From Agrobacterium larrymoorei (lineage in GTDB: Bacteria > Pseudomonadota > Alphaproteobacteria > Rhizobiales > Rhizobiaceae): 64,000 bases of DNA. The DNA lies in the NCBI RefSeq assembly GCF_030819275.1, contig NZ_JAUTBL010000002.1, forward strand, positions 2,048,501 to 2,112,500, in the 5' to 3' direction. Under the pieces are notes generated by a model, which saw only the letters and a program-made list of their open reading frames with translations, ran no database searches and was not told where the DNA came from. Both the position numbers and the translations under genes were made by a program. Shown piece after piece: positions 54,103-62,726 of the stretch (its first letter is position 1; each line of letters starts with the position of its first letter).

Positions 54103-54139
54103 ACCCCCGCAGCCCTCGGCTTCGGGGGTTTTGTTTTAT
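54103..54139 (+). terminator. Intrinsic terminator just upstream of argC
   Basis: AACCCCCG and CGGGGGTT (54103-54110, 54124-54131) followed by TTTTGTTTTA. It is 22 bases before the argC ATG and over 200 bases after the extensin gene, so it either ends a short RNA or attenuates argC. Confidence 0.85.
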
Positions 54140-54161
54140 TCACTCTTAAAAGGACAGCATC

Positions 54162-55136
54162 ATGAACATTCGCGCTGGCATTGTCGGCATTAGTGGTTTT
54201 GGCGGCGGAGAGGTATTGCGCTTGATCGCAGGCCACCCATTCTTCGAACTGGTCTATGCGGCGGGTGAAGGCAGCGCTGGAAGCCGGTTGGTGGAACGCT
54301 TTCCTGGTGTTCCTGGGCATCTGGCCGACATGGTGATCGAAAAATGGAATCCTGCCACTCTACCGAAACTCGACGTGCTATTTGCATCACTTCCCACCGG
54401 CAGTTCGGCTGAGACCCTTGCGCGTGTTCCGAGCGACGTGAAGATTGTGGATATAGGCGGAGACCACCGTTATGCCGATGGTTGGACCTACGGCTTAGCC
54501 GACATCTGGCCAGATCGGATCAAAGGACAAAACCGCATTGCCAATCCCGGTTGCTTTCCTGCGGCGACGCTGAACGCACTGGCTCCCCTGCTGGCCAACG
54601 GATTGATCGAACCCGACAACATAATTATTGATGCCAAAACAGGTATTTCCGGTGCTGGGCGAGGCGGTGATAGCAAATTTGGATACGCTGAAAGCAATGA
54701 AAACTTGATTCCTTATGGTCTACTCCGACATGTTCACATGCCCGAGATTGCCAAAACCATAGAGGGACTGAGCGGCGGCAGCGCGAGCGGGCTGGTATTT
54801 ACACCTCACCTCATTCCGATGACCCGCGGCATCCTCGTCACCATCTATTGCCGGAGCCAAGCCACAACAGAGCAATGCCTGGATGCGGCGCGGCGCTTTT
54901 ATGCCGAAAGAGCATTTGTGCGCGTGACAGACAGACCGCCACAGACAAAGTGGGCAACCGGATCGAACCTGTCCTTCGTCAGCTACGCCGCCGATCCCGA
55001 ACGCCGCCTGTTGATCGCCATGGGCGTGGTCGACAACTTGGGGAAGGGAGCGGCTGGCCAGGCTGTGCAGAACGCGAACCTGATCTTCGGCTTGCAGGAA
55101 TCGGCGGGGCTGGATGGCGCACCGTTTTGGCCGTGA
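54162..55136 (+). CDS. argC: N-acetyl-gamma-glutamyl-phosphate reductase, type 1
   Basis: 324 residues. It reduces N-acetylglutamyl phosphate in arginine synthesis. NADP site GISGFGGGEVLRL, catalytic Cys in NPGCFPAATLNAL, His in LLRHVHMPEI, and FTPHLIPMTRGI. This is the type-1 subfamily, whereas alphaproteobacteria usually carry a type-2 ArgC beside rpsI. No other arg gene is near, and the codon use is more A/T-ending than its neighbours, so it may be an acquired second copy. AAAAGGAC precedes the ATG. Confidence 0.93.
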   Translation: MNIRAGIVGISGFGGGEVLRLIAGHPFFELVYAAGEGSAGSRLVERFPGVPGHLADMVIEKWNPATLPKLDVLFASLPTGSSAETLARVPSDVKIVDIGGDHRYADGWTYGLADIWPDRIKGQNRIANPGCFPAATLNALAPLLANGLIEPDNIIIDAKTGISGAGRGGDSKFGYAESNENLIPYGLLRHVHMPEIAKTIEGLSGGSASGLVFTPHLIPMTRGILVTIYCRSQATTEQCLDAARRFYAERAFVRVTDRPPQTKWATGSNLSFVSYAADPERRLLIAMGVVDNLGKGAAGQAVQNANLIFGLQESAGLDGAPFWP

Positions 55137-55229
55137 TCCATTTGCGATCCCGTCGTCGGCAATCGTCAGAGCTTATAGCATCGAGTTAAAACCAGCCTCG
55201 ATCCTCGGGCATTCTAAGATTGAGAGTAT

Positions 55230-55260
55230 GGAAGCGCCTCAAAGAATAGAAGGCGCTTCC
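55230..55260. terminator. Hairpin between convergent argC and TonB-receptor genes
   Basis: GGAAGCGCCT and AGGCGCTTCC form a perfect 10-base stem with an 11-base loop, midway between the two stop codons. No T-run on either side. Confidence 0.45.
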
Positions 55261-55313
55261 TCGTGGCAGAAAGGGTGAAAGCGGCACTTGACGCTACCCA
55301 CCCACGCCCCGGA

Positions 55314-57542
55314 TCAGAACGTTTTTGTCAAAGAGACCTTAAACGATCTGCCTGCCTCAGTGTAGAAATCGACCGGCTGGTTGCCGCTCGATTGTGTTGT
55401 TGGATTGACGTCGCGCACGGCAACGGCGTTCCAGTATTTTTTGTCGAAAATATTGTAGACGCCGGCCTGGATGCGAAGGCCGTTCAGCTGTTCCGGCTCC
55501 CACCAGCCTGTCAGATTGGCGATGCCGTAGCCCGGCGCATCGAACGTGTTGGGATTATTATCTTTAGGCATTGGTGCTGAGAAGATGCCGGACAATTCGA
55601 CTCCCCAGATATCCTGATCATAGCCAATGCCTGCCACCGCCTTGAAAGGCGCAACAGTCCGCAAATAGGTTCCATCGGTGCTGTTTCTGCCATAGGCGTA
55701 GGCCACGGAGCCATTGAGGAACAGCCCATTAGCGAAGTCCTTGCGGCCCTTAAATTCGATGCCAGAAATTTGCGCCTTATCGACATTACGCCATGACATG
55801 AGAAGCGGTGACTGCGAGACAACATAGTCTTCGATGAAGTTCGAGTAACGATTGTGGAAGACCGTGACCTTTCCGGAGAGATCGCCGCTCTCATAATTCG
55901 CGCCGACTTCGAACCCCTGCCCGGTCTCTGGCTTCAGATCAGGATTGCCACGAACCTCATAGCCGATATTCGGGAAGTAGATGTAATACTCATCAATCGT
56001 CGGCGCACGATAGGTCATCGACCATTGCGCAAAAAGCTCCGTTTCTGGCGTGATTTGATAGGTAGCCAAGAGCTTCGGAGAGAGCCGTGCGCCGCTCTTC
56101 GATGTCAGCGTTCCGTTGAAACCGGTGGTCGGCTGGGGATCGTAGTCGTACCAGTCGAAGCGTACGCCCGGCGTCAGAGCGAAACCGCTGTCACCAAAAC
56201 CGATCCGATCATCGAGATAGATGCCAAGCTTCTTGCCATCCACATCCGGCATATCGGGCTTGTTGACGGCGGCGCTTGCGGGCAGACCTGCCAGATATTG
56301 TTCGGTCTGGAAAAACTGCAGCGTGCCGCCAAAGCGAATTTCGTGGTCGAGATAGCCTGCATCGAAACGCGAGATGGCGTTGCCCGTCAGGCCGTAGGAG
56401 TTTTCCTCCACCCTGTTGTGTCTCATATAGCGGGCGGAATCGCTGGTACGCAGGCCATCCGATCCAGCTTCTTTCGTCAGCTTCTGCCAGAAGATCGTTG
56501 CATTGGCAGCATCGATCAGGGAGTCTTCGCTCTCCGCCTCGTAGCTATAATCGAAAGATACGCGGTCGCGGTGGGTCTTTTCCTCACCCCAGCCCTGGCC
56601 GGGCAGATAGGTCGTAGCAGGACGCCCGCCGGATATGATGACCGTCGGGCTCTGCATCGTTTTCAGGTCGAAATCGGTATCGAGTTCGTACCGCTCTGCA
56701 GTCAGGCCGATGCGATGCCCACCAGCCAGATCCTGACGTACCTTCGCCATGACATTCTGCTGATCGAAATCGGCAGGGTTTGGTGCAGTCCGCTGGAAAC
56801 CGTCAATGTCGTCCTTGCCGAAGTTGTCGCGTTCGTGACCCTTCTTATAGGCACCTTGGAACAAGACTGACGTGTTCTCTACTTTCTTCGCGACCGCCAG
56901 CGAGCCGCCGAGACTCTTATCGGAACTGTCATAGCCAAGCTTCGCTACGCCCCCCCAGCCTTTTTCTGGATCGATAAGGTCTTCCGGTTCAAGCGTTCTA
57001 AGCACCAGCGCGCCGCCCATGGCACCCGGACCGATGCGGCTCGAATCCGCGCCGCGCACAACATCGACAGTCGAGAGCGCTGCAAAGTCGAACGTGTTTG
57101 CGCCATCGCTCAAGCCAGTCGTTGGCGATGACGTACCTGCACGCACAAGATTACCGAAGGACGAGACGGGAATACCGTCCAGCAGCGTGACGATACGTGT
57201 ACCACCGAGACCGCGAATGAAAAGCCCGCCTACTTTGCCTGGTTTGCTCTCGGTGAAATCCACCCCCGGCTCCGTCGTATTGCCGAGATCGCGCAGATTG
57301 CTAATGTCCTTCTTGCGGATTTCGTCTGCCGTCGTCACGCTGGCAAGCGGCGTATCGGATGCGGCATTGGCAGCCGGGTTCCCCGATGCAACGCGCGCAC
57401 CCTTGATGGTAATTCGTTTCAGCACCGTGGGCTGTTGTCCGTCCTGCGGGGAAGCGGTCTGCGCCTCTGCGCTGACGCTATTGAGCACGAGCGCGAGCGC
57501 CGTGCAGACGAACAAGGCGGATTGAGAACCGCGGATAAGCAT
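55314..57542 (-). CDS. TonB-dependent outer-membrane receptor, heme/hemoglobin type
   Basis: 742 residues. Signal peptide to about 27; TonB box region TVLKRITIKG; plug domain with GLFIRGLGGTRIVTLLDGIPV; 22-strand barrel ending in the required Phe (LTKTF). YRAPTIDEYY and NPDLKPETG are the FRAP- and NPNL-like boxes of the heme receptors, so heme or a hemoprotein is the likely ligand. AGGGGG lies 6 bases before the ATG. Two TGA-N9-TCA boxes upstream point to iron repression by RirA. No heme ABC importer genes are adjacent. Confidence 0.93.
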   Translation of the reverse strand: MLIRGSQSALFVCTALALVLNSVSAEAQTASPQDGQQPTVLKRITIKGARVASGNPAANAASDTPLASVTTADEIRKKDISNLRDLGNTTEPGVDFTESKPGKVGGLFIRGLGGTRIVTLLDGIPVSSFGNLVRAGTSSPTTGLSDGANTFDFAALSTVDVVRGADSSRIGPGAMGGALVLRTLEPEDLIDPEKGWGGVAKLGYDSSDKSLGGSLAVAKKVENTSVLFQGAYKKGHERDNFGKDDIDGFQRTAPNPADFDQQNVMAKVRQDLAGGHRIGLTAERYELDTDFDLKTMQSPTVIISGGRPATTYLPGQGWGEEKTHRDRVSFDYSYEAESEDSLIDAANATIFWQKLTKEAGSDGLRTSDSARYMRHNRVEENSYGLTGNAISRFDAGYLDHEIRFGGTLQFFQTEQYLAGLPASAAVNKPDMPDVDGKKLGIYLDDRIGFGDSGFALTPGVRFDWYDYDPQPTTGFNGTLTSKSGARLSPKLLATYQITPETELFAQWSMTYRAPTIDEYYIYFPNIGYEVRGNPDLKPETGQGFEVGANYESGDLSGKVTVFHNRYSNFIEDYVVSQSPLLMSWRNVDKAQISGIEFKGRKDFANGLFLNGSVAYAYGRNSTDGTYLRTVAPFKAVAGIGYDQDIWGVELSGIFSAPMPKDNNPNTFDAPGYGIANLTGWWEPEQLNGLRIQAGVYNIFDKKYWNAVAVRDVNPTTQSSGNQPVDFYTEAGRSFKVSLTKTF

Positions 57543-57665
57543 GATGACCCCCTGATGCCGAGCAGCAAGAGGCGCGCGCGATGGTACGCGCTACAGCCTC
57601 AAGGCCAGCTCGACGGATATGTGCTGAAATGTGACGGCTGAGCCGCAGGGGAGAATTAGAAAACA

Positions 57666-57680
57666 TGATTATGTGAGTCA
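57666..57680. promoter_or_regulatory. Iron-responsive operator, box 1
   Basis: TGA-TTATGTGAG-TCA fits the IRO motif TGA-N9-TCA bound by RirA in rhizobia. It lies 124 bases upstream of the receptor start. Confidence 0.65.
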
Positions 57681-57692
57681 ACATAATAAACA

Positions 57693-57707
57693 TGATTACA
57701 ATAGTCA
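57693..57707. promoter_or_regulatory. Iron-responsive operator, box 2
   Basis: TGA-TTACAATAG-TCA, the same motif 27 bases further upstream. Two spaced boxes make a chance match unlikely. Confidence 0.65.
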
Positions 57708-57905
57708 TCATTTTGTGATCTGCGATTTGTTGCAAAATTGTTACGCCAAGCGCCCTGTGACATCAGGTTTATGCCGCGGGGAAGCAGCCCGTGATAAACA
57801 GAATGTGTAGCGTGCGAGGGACTTGAAGATCAGTTTCTTCCGCTTAAATCACCGATTTACCAACACGCATATTACCCCAACGCGAGCCAAGGGCGCCCCG
57901 CCAAC

Positions 57906-58427
57906 ATGAAATCACTTGAACTCATTATCGAACGAATCATTCTTTCGAGCCGCTGGCTTCTGGTTGTCTTTTATTTCGGCCTGGTGGCAGCGCTTGGCGT
58001 CTATGCCTTTTCCTTCATCCTGAAGTTTCTCAAGATCGCGCAAAACGTTTTTGTCTACACCGACGCAGAAATGATCCTTGCCATGCTGGCCTTGATCGAC
58101 GCCGCACTCGTCGCAAGCCTGATCGTCATGGTGATGATCTCCGGCTATGAAAACTTCGTCAGCCGCTTCGATGAAGCGGACGATCAGGTCTCCTTCCTTG
58201 GAAAGCTGGATGCAGGCAGTCTCAAGATCAAGGTCGCCTCCTCAATCGTCGCGATTTCCTCGATCCATTTGTTGCAAATATTCCTGAACGCCAACCAATA
58301 TGCCGACAGCAAACTGATGTGGTTCACCATCATCCATCTCGCCTTCGTTGTTTCCGCCGTCATGCTTGGCTTTCTGGAAAAGCTGATGAACAAGCCGAAG
58401 GCCGTCAAAACCGATCTCGACATCTGA
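57906..58427 (+). CDS. YqhA/UPF0114 family membrane protein
   Basis: 173 residues with four helices: WLLVVFYFGLVAALGVYAFSF, MILAMLALIDAALVASLIVM, a third near 113-128 and a fourth near 140-158. SGYENFVSRFDEAD between helices 2 and 3 is the family motif. Inner-membrane protein of unknown function. No obvious ribosome-binding site. Confidence 0.92.
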   Translation: MKSLELIIERIILSSRWLLVVFYFGLVAALGVYAFSFILKFLKIAQNVFVYTDAEMILAMLALIDAALVASLIVMVMISGYENFVSRFDEADDQVSFLGKLDAGSLKIKVASSIVAISSIHLLQIFLNANQYADSKLMWFTIIHLAFVVSAVMLGFLEKLMNKPKAVKTDLDI

Positions 58428-58657
58428 TCGTCTGTCTGAAGGCACTGACCAATGGGGGCGCGGGAAATAAGCGAGCGAAAATATGGAGCTCGCTCCTGTC
58501 AGCAGGTTGCGAATGCGCTCAGCCTACGGAAGAATTGAAACTATTAAAAAACGCCACGCTAACCAAAGTCGGGACTATTGGAAATTATGGGTGGAAATTC
58601 GTTGCCTTTCGTCTATTTCTTGATGTTAACATATAAACCTTATCGAATGTAATCATT

Positions 58658-59374
58658 ATGACGACACTGGAACGGCAGTCGGTATTTAGTCAGGAGATAG
58701 CGGCTTCGCAGAACCGTCCTGAGTGGCTGCAGACCGTGTCCCGCCTCGCGAAGACATTCGGCTTCATCCACACCACTTTGATGAAGGTGCCGACGCAAGG
58801 TGACGATACGCTGCAGCCGGTGCTTTTAGAGACGACAATACCTGTCGGCTTCATTCGCAGCGTCGATCAACATCACAAGCTGAATGATTGTCCTATCCTG
58901 GCGAAAATCGCCAACTCTTCATTGCCGCAATATTGGTGCTTCGAAGACGATATCCCCGTGCCGCCCTACAGCGCGGCGATCAAGAAGTTGATGGAGAAGT
59001 ACGGCATCGTCAGCGGTGTCATCGCCCCCATCAATGGCCTGAATGGCCGGCGCTACGTTCTGCGCTTCGAAGGAGATTGCTCAAAGCCCAATCAGACCGT
59101 GCTGAATGAAATCGGCATCGTCGCCATTCATGCCTTCGACGTTTATGATCGTATCCGCAAGGCGGAACTGGTGGCGCCCAAAACGCTGACGAAGCGCGAG
59201 ATCGAAGTCATTCGCTGGACGTCCCACGGAAAGACGTCTTCCGAGATCGGGCAAATCCTTTCGCTGTCCGACCACACGATCAATGCTTACCTCAACAATG
59301 CGATCAAGAAGCTGGATTGCGTCAACCGAACCCAGCTCGTTGCCAAGGCCATCCGCCTGAAGGTGATTAACTAA
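58658..59374 (+). CDS. LuxR-type regulator with autoinducer-binding domain (solo)
   Basis: 238 residues. The N-terminal domain (about 20-160) has LuxR ligand-domain marks (NDCPI with the conserved Asp, QYWCFED with the Trp). The C-terminal GerE/LuxR helix-turn-helix (about 172-235) reads LTKREIEVIRWTSHGKTSSE followed by IGQILSLSDHTINAYLNNAI. No luxI-type synthase is adjacent, so it either senses signal made elsewhere or has another ligand. No Shine-Dalgarno is visible. Confidence 0.9.
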   Translation: MTTLERQSVFSQEIAASQNRPEWLQTVSRLAKTFGFIHTTLMKVPTQGDDTLQPVLLETTIPVGFIRSVDQHHKLNDCPILAKIANSSLPQYWCFEDDIPVPPYSAAIKKLMEKYGIVSGVIAPINGLNGRRYVLRFEGDCSKPNQTVLNEIGIVAIHAFDVYDRIRKAELVAPKTLTKREIEVIRWTSHGKTSSEIGQILSLSDHTINAYLNNAIKKLDCVNRTQLVAKAIRLKVIN

Positions 59375-59532
59375 TCATCGCCGCAAACGTCGGCGATCTC
59401 GCGGTTCGCTTATGACGCTACACGTCTTTGCGCGATGATGTTCCGCATCCGCAAAACCGCCGAAGAGTGCTACGAGACGTCTCAAGCGCTCCGCGATCAC
59501 CCGCCAAGCGCCCCACGATTGCGTGTTTAAAG

Positions 59533-59624
59533 CGCGTCACAATCCTTCAGATTCGCTCCCTGCGCTTTAAGCTTGTCGCATGTCGGCATCGCAAAACCGC
59601 TGCGTAGTTTTGCTTGGATCATGC
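59533..59624 (-). repeat. About 100-base two-palindrome intergenic repeat, copy 2 (inverted)
   Basis: Read on the minus strand it starts GCATGATCCAAGCAAAACTACG, carries GCGGTTTTGCGAT with GCCGACATGCGACA, then AGCTTAAAGCGC and GGAGCGAATCTGAA. It is more diverged than the copies at 24258 and 62001. It abuts the 3' end of the DUF2333 gene. Confidence 0.65.
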
Positions 59625-59625
59625 T

Positions 59626-60837
59626 TCAGCGATCCAGCACTGAGCGCAGCTCGACGAGATTGGAGCGAACTCTCAGCACATAGAAGCCCATGGTCGCCAG
59701 ATGCGATGGCATGATCCAGCCGCTTTCATCGCCATTGGAGATGATAAAGGGCTGGATGCGAAGTGCAGCCCGCGTCTGGGCCAAAGTGTCGTTCCACAGG
59801 CTGGTCACGTTGCGCTCGCGAATAACCTGCTGGAAATCAGCGCCAGCGGCGGAGAGAATGCCGTAATAGCCGTAGAGCTGGCCATAGGCGAACCAGAACC
59901 GGTCGTCGGCGCGCGTGTCGAACCAGCCGCCATTGTAATTCTCGGAACGCTCGCGAAGGATTGCGGACGTGCCGCCGATATCGTTGGCGATGCGATCGAT
60001 GAACTGGATGAGGTTGTCAGCCCGCGTATCGAAAACAGAGGTGCATTGAGCAAGGCTGACATTGAACTTGCGCAAACTTTCCGCTGCGGAGCGGTAATAG
60101 CTCGGCGTCGGCGTTTTGGGGCCGAAGGGGCTGAGACCGAAATACCAGGAATACTCGTCATATTGCAGATTGCCGCGGGCGTTTTGCAGGTCGTTATTAA
60201 TGCCGGACGTTCCGCGCACGCGCCCAAGCGTATCGACAAGTTCGACCGCGGTACGGCGAACAGCCTGGTTCACACCGCGCTGGAACGAGGCCTTGTTGTC
60301 CAGAAAAGGCGTGCTGTCCCAGTCGATGCCGAAGAGGCCGAGCTTGTAGAGCAGCATCGAGGAGATCCAGGCATTCTGATCGACGTTGAAATCGATCAGC
60401 CCTGCCGCGACGTCTACGGTCGCGGATGGCTGGCAACTGCGGGCAACCGGGGCTGCGGCAACGGGGGCCGGCGCGGTTGCAGTTCCCTCGGTGGTGGACT
60501 GCCCCTGCGCTTGCGCGTCCGTTTGCGCCTGCGGCAAGGTTGCTGGCGTGGCAGGCAGTTCCTGGCCGGCACCGACGGTGCGGGTCGACAGCTTGTAATC
60601 TTCAACGTAATCCGGATTGAAATTCGTCCAGACCTGCGTTTGCCAGATAAAGTAGCCGTAGAGACCGAAGATGAGCACGAGACCGACAGCAAGCGGCGCC
60701 TGTATCATCCATGTCCGCGCGCCGGCAGATCCTTGCCTGGCGCGGAACGGCCAGATCAGCGCCGCGCCAAGAACCGACAGACCTCTTCCAAGCGCGCTGA
60801 AAACACGTCTGAAGAACGCCGAAACGGAATCAAGCAT
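59626..60837 (-). CDS. DUF2333 family protein
   Basis: 403 residues. One membrane helix near 47-68 (APLAVGLVLIFGLYGYFIW), a Pro/Ala/Gln linker near 95-130, and the DUF2333 domain (about 135-403) with NAWISSMLLYKLGLFGIDWD, YDEYSWYFG and GGWFDTRADDRFWFAYGQLYG. Periplasmic domain of unknown function. Confidence 0.92.
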   Translation of the reverse strand: MLDSVSAFFRRVFSALGRGLSVLGAALIWPFRARQGSAGARTWMIQAPLAVGLVLIFGLYGYFIWQTQVWTNFNPDYVEDYKLSTRTVGAGQELPATPATLPQAQTDAQAQGQSTTEGTATAPAPVAAAPVARSCQPSATVDVAAGLIDFNVDQNAWISSMLLYKLGLFGIDWDSTPFLDNKASFQRGVNQAVRRTAVELVDTLGRVRGTSGINNDLQNARGNLQYDEYSWYFGLSPFGPKTPTPSYYRSAAESLRKFNVSLAQCTSVFDTRADNLIQFIDRIANDIGGTSAILRERSENYNGGWFDTRADDRFWFAYGQLYGYYGILSAAGADFQQVIRERNVTSLWNDTLAQTRAALRIQPFIISNGDESGWIMPSHLATMGFYVLRVRSNLVELRSVLDR

Positions 60838-60943
60838 CTCTACCTCTCTCGATTGTCACCAAACGGCCAACTCCAATTGTGAGTAAAGCTCCGTTCTCAA
60901 ATAGGTGCGCGCGGCATGGATACAACGCAGCACAGGTATCTTT

Positions 60944-61966
60944 TTACCGTCCACGTCCTTCAATCGCCACAACGCGAGACCGTTCTATCCTGTAGCGGCG
61001 AGCGAAGGCTTCGGTGACAGGTTGCTTCCGCTTGTCGATATCATCGAGGGTGATGGCATTATGCGCGTGGATCTTGATCAGATCGAGAAGATGGGGACGT
61101 GGCGAAGCGTCATTTTCTGTGATCTCCCGCATCAGCCCGTCGAGCGTCATGGTCACGGCGCCGTAGAGTTGAATGGCGCGCTCCATCGCAAGCGACAGCA
61201 TGTTGTAGAGCATGGCATGAGCCGACAATCGCTGGGTCGCGCTTTGTGACAGCGATTCCTGCAACAGGATCTGCTCCTCCAGCCGTTGGTGGCGGGCTCT
61301 CAAGAGCTGATAGGATTTTTCTTGCTCTTCCAACTCCAGTGACAGGCTTTCCCGCTCGGCTTCCAGTGAGGCGCGGCGCTTGTCGTCGGTGACGCTGCCA
61401 AGCTTCCACTGTGCGGTTGCGAGCAACGCGTTGATCTCCTTTAGCCGCTGACGCCCCGCCTCTATCTCGGCTGACGACGTGCGCCGCTTTTCCATGATCG
61501 CACGCAGCGGCGCTTCGCATGTCTCGTGAAGCTTCGAAGCGGCAGTTTTCTCGTCCGACAAAAGTACCGCCACATCATCCGAAAGAAACAGCAGCCGCTT
61601 CAATGTTTCGGCGATCGCAAACGTCTTCACCCGTTCGGCCTGACGCTTCGTGGCCTTATTGCGCGAGAAGAAAGCCAAGAAATTCTCATAGCGCGTCCGC
61701 TCGCTGGCGGCGTCAAAACGCTCGAAGCACTTTTCGATGTCGCCCGAGAGATAGAGCGTAAGATTGGCAAGAGCCTTTTCGACCTCATCATAGCGCACAA
61801 TCACGGCGTCGAGTGCCTGGCGCTCCTTATCGTGGCTGGCATCCGCGTCATCTGCGCCAAAGAGTGTCGAGATCTGTTGGAGCAGGCTGGCCTCGGCTGC
61901 GCGTGTGTCACCGATCGCGGCCCTTGCCTTTTCAATCTCGCTCTCAAGTGACGGCGTCTTCGCCAT
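60944..61966 (-). CDS. Coiled-coil hypothetical protein
   Basis: 340 residues from the ATG at 61966, with GGGAGAGAG upstream; the frame opens as far as 62116, but across the repeat copy. The whole protein is predicted helical, with heptad-like stretches (LEAERESLSLELEEQEKSYQ) and KNAT-rich basic segments (FFSRNKATKRQAERVKTFA). No signal or membrane helix. Function unknown. Confidence 0.75.
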   Translation of the reverse strand: MAKTPSLESEIEKARAAIGDTRAAEASLLQQISTLFGADDADASHDKERQALDAVIVRYDEVEKALANLTLYLSGDIEKCFERFDAASERTRYENFLAFFSRNKATKRQAERVKTFAIAETLKRLLFLSDDVAVLLSDEKTAASKLHETCEAPLRAIMEKRRTSSAEIEAGRQRLKEINALLATAQWKLGSVTDDKRRASLEAERESLSLELEEQEKSYQLLRARHQRLEEQILLQESLSQSATQRLSAHAMLYNMLSLAMERAIQLYGAVTMTLDGLMREITENDASPRPHLLDLIKIHAHNAITLDDIDKRKQPVTEAFARRYRIERSRVVAIEGRGR

Positions 61967-62000
61967 GGCAGGCTCTCTCCCGAATCGCTTGGGCAATAAA

Positions 62001-62097
62001 GCATGTCGCGCAAAACTGTGCAGCGGTTTTGCGATAACGACATGCGATGAAACAAGACCCGAAGGCGTAGGAGCGAATCTGAAAGATCGCGACATGC
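62001..62097 (+). repeat. About 100-base two-palindrome intergenic repeat, copy 3
   Basis: Starts GCATGTCGCGCAAAACTGTG, pairs with CAGCGGTTTTGCGATAACGA and ends GAGCGAATCTGAAAGATCGC plus GACATGC. Both ends carry GCATGTCG in opposite sense, so the whole element is framed by short inverted repeats. Confidence 0.75.
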
Positions 62098-62166
62098 ATA
62101 AGGCCACACGTTTCATATATCCACGAGCGGCCTCGTCTCAATGCGGGAGCATAAAGGAAAACAGAC

Positions 62167-62616
62167 CTATAGATTGAGCTTTGCCAGTTCCGCATCCAGC
62201 CGTTCGCGTGCCTTCTTCGGCATTTTCCCAGCCTTTACCGCATCGAGGTTGGCAGGCTGATCGCCAACGACCACCAGCGCCACCATGCCCATGCCGAAAT
62301 GCGGCGTGCACTTGAAGACATAAGCGCCCTGCCTGTCGACCGTCACCTTCAGCGTCTGGTTCATCTTGCCCTTGGCGTCCGCGAAACCCTCCGGCACCAG
62401 TTCCTTGATCGAAGCCGCATCATGGCCTTTGTCGACCGGAACGAAGCTGATGACGTCGCCCACGCCTGCTTTCACGGCAGCGGGCTCGAACACCATGGTC
62501 TGGCCATCCGCGCCCTTGTTCAGCATCTTGATCTCGATTTCAGCGGCAGTCGCCGGAAAAGTGAAGAAGCCGGCAATGGCGGCGGCGGTGAGAAGACGAA
62601 GAACGTGACTGTGCAT
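62167..62616 (-). CDS. Pseudoazurin
   Basis: 149 residues. Signal peptide to about residue 24 (TFPATAA). Type-1 copper ligands are all present: His in VDKGHDAAS, and Cys, His, Met in [10 protein letters not shown]. It is a periplasmic electron carrier, commonly donating to copper nitrite reductase or nitrous-oxide reductase. AGGAG lies 8 bases before the ATG. An FNR-type box at 62694-62707, 78 bases upstream, fits low-oxygen or nitric-oxide control. No nir or nos genes are in the window. Confidence 0.95.
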   Translation of the reverse strand: MHSHVLRLLTAAAIAGFFTFPATAAEIEIKMLNKGADGQTMVFEPAAVKAGVGDVISFVPVDKGHDAASIKELVPEGFADAKGKMNQTLKVTVDRQGAYVFKCTPHFGMGMVALVVVGDQPANLDAVKAGKMPKKARERLDAELAKLNL

Positions 62617-62693
62617 TGCGCTTACTCCTGAAGTGGAACCGCCTGATGCGGTCTGCCTGCCACAGCTCCTACTCCCCCACGCGCACGTCTTCT

Positions 62694-62707
62694 TTGACCA
62701 AAATCAA
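62694..62707. promoter_or_regulatory. FNR/CRP-type anaerobox upstream of pseudoazurin
   Basis: Minus strand TTGAT-TTTG-GTCAA, one mismatch to TTGAT-N4-ATCAA. Position about 78 bases before the pseudoazurin ATG is right for activation by FnrN, FixK or NnrR. Confidence 0.65.
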
Positions 62708-62726
62708 ACGGAGCAGCGTGTCGCGC

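Larger units (their letters stand above)
57543..57905. other. Divergent control region of the receptor and yqhA-like genes
   Basis: 363 bases, AT-rich in the middle, without a gene. It holds the two iron boxes (57666-57707). No clear promoter for the + strand gene was found. Confidence 0.5.

Noticed and set aside
53890..54161. Known riboswitch (TPP, cobalamin, glycine) before argC
   Set aside because: None of the conserved cores is present; leader ORF and terminator explain the region better.
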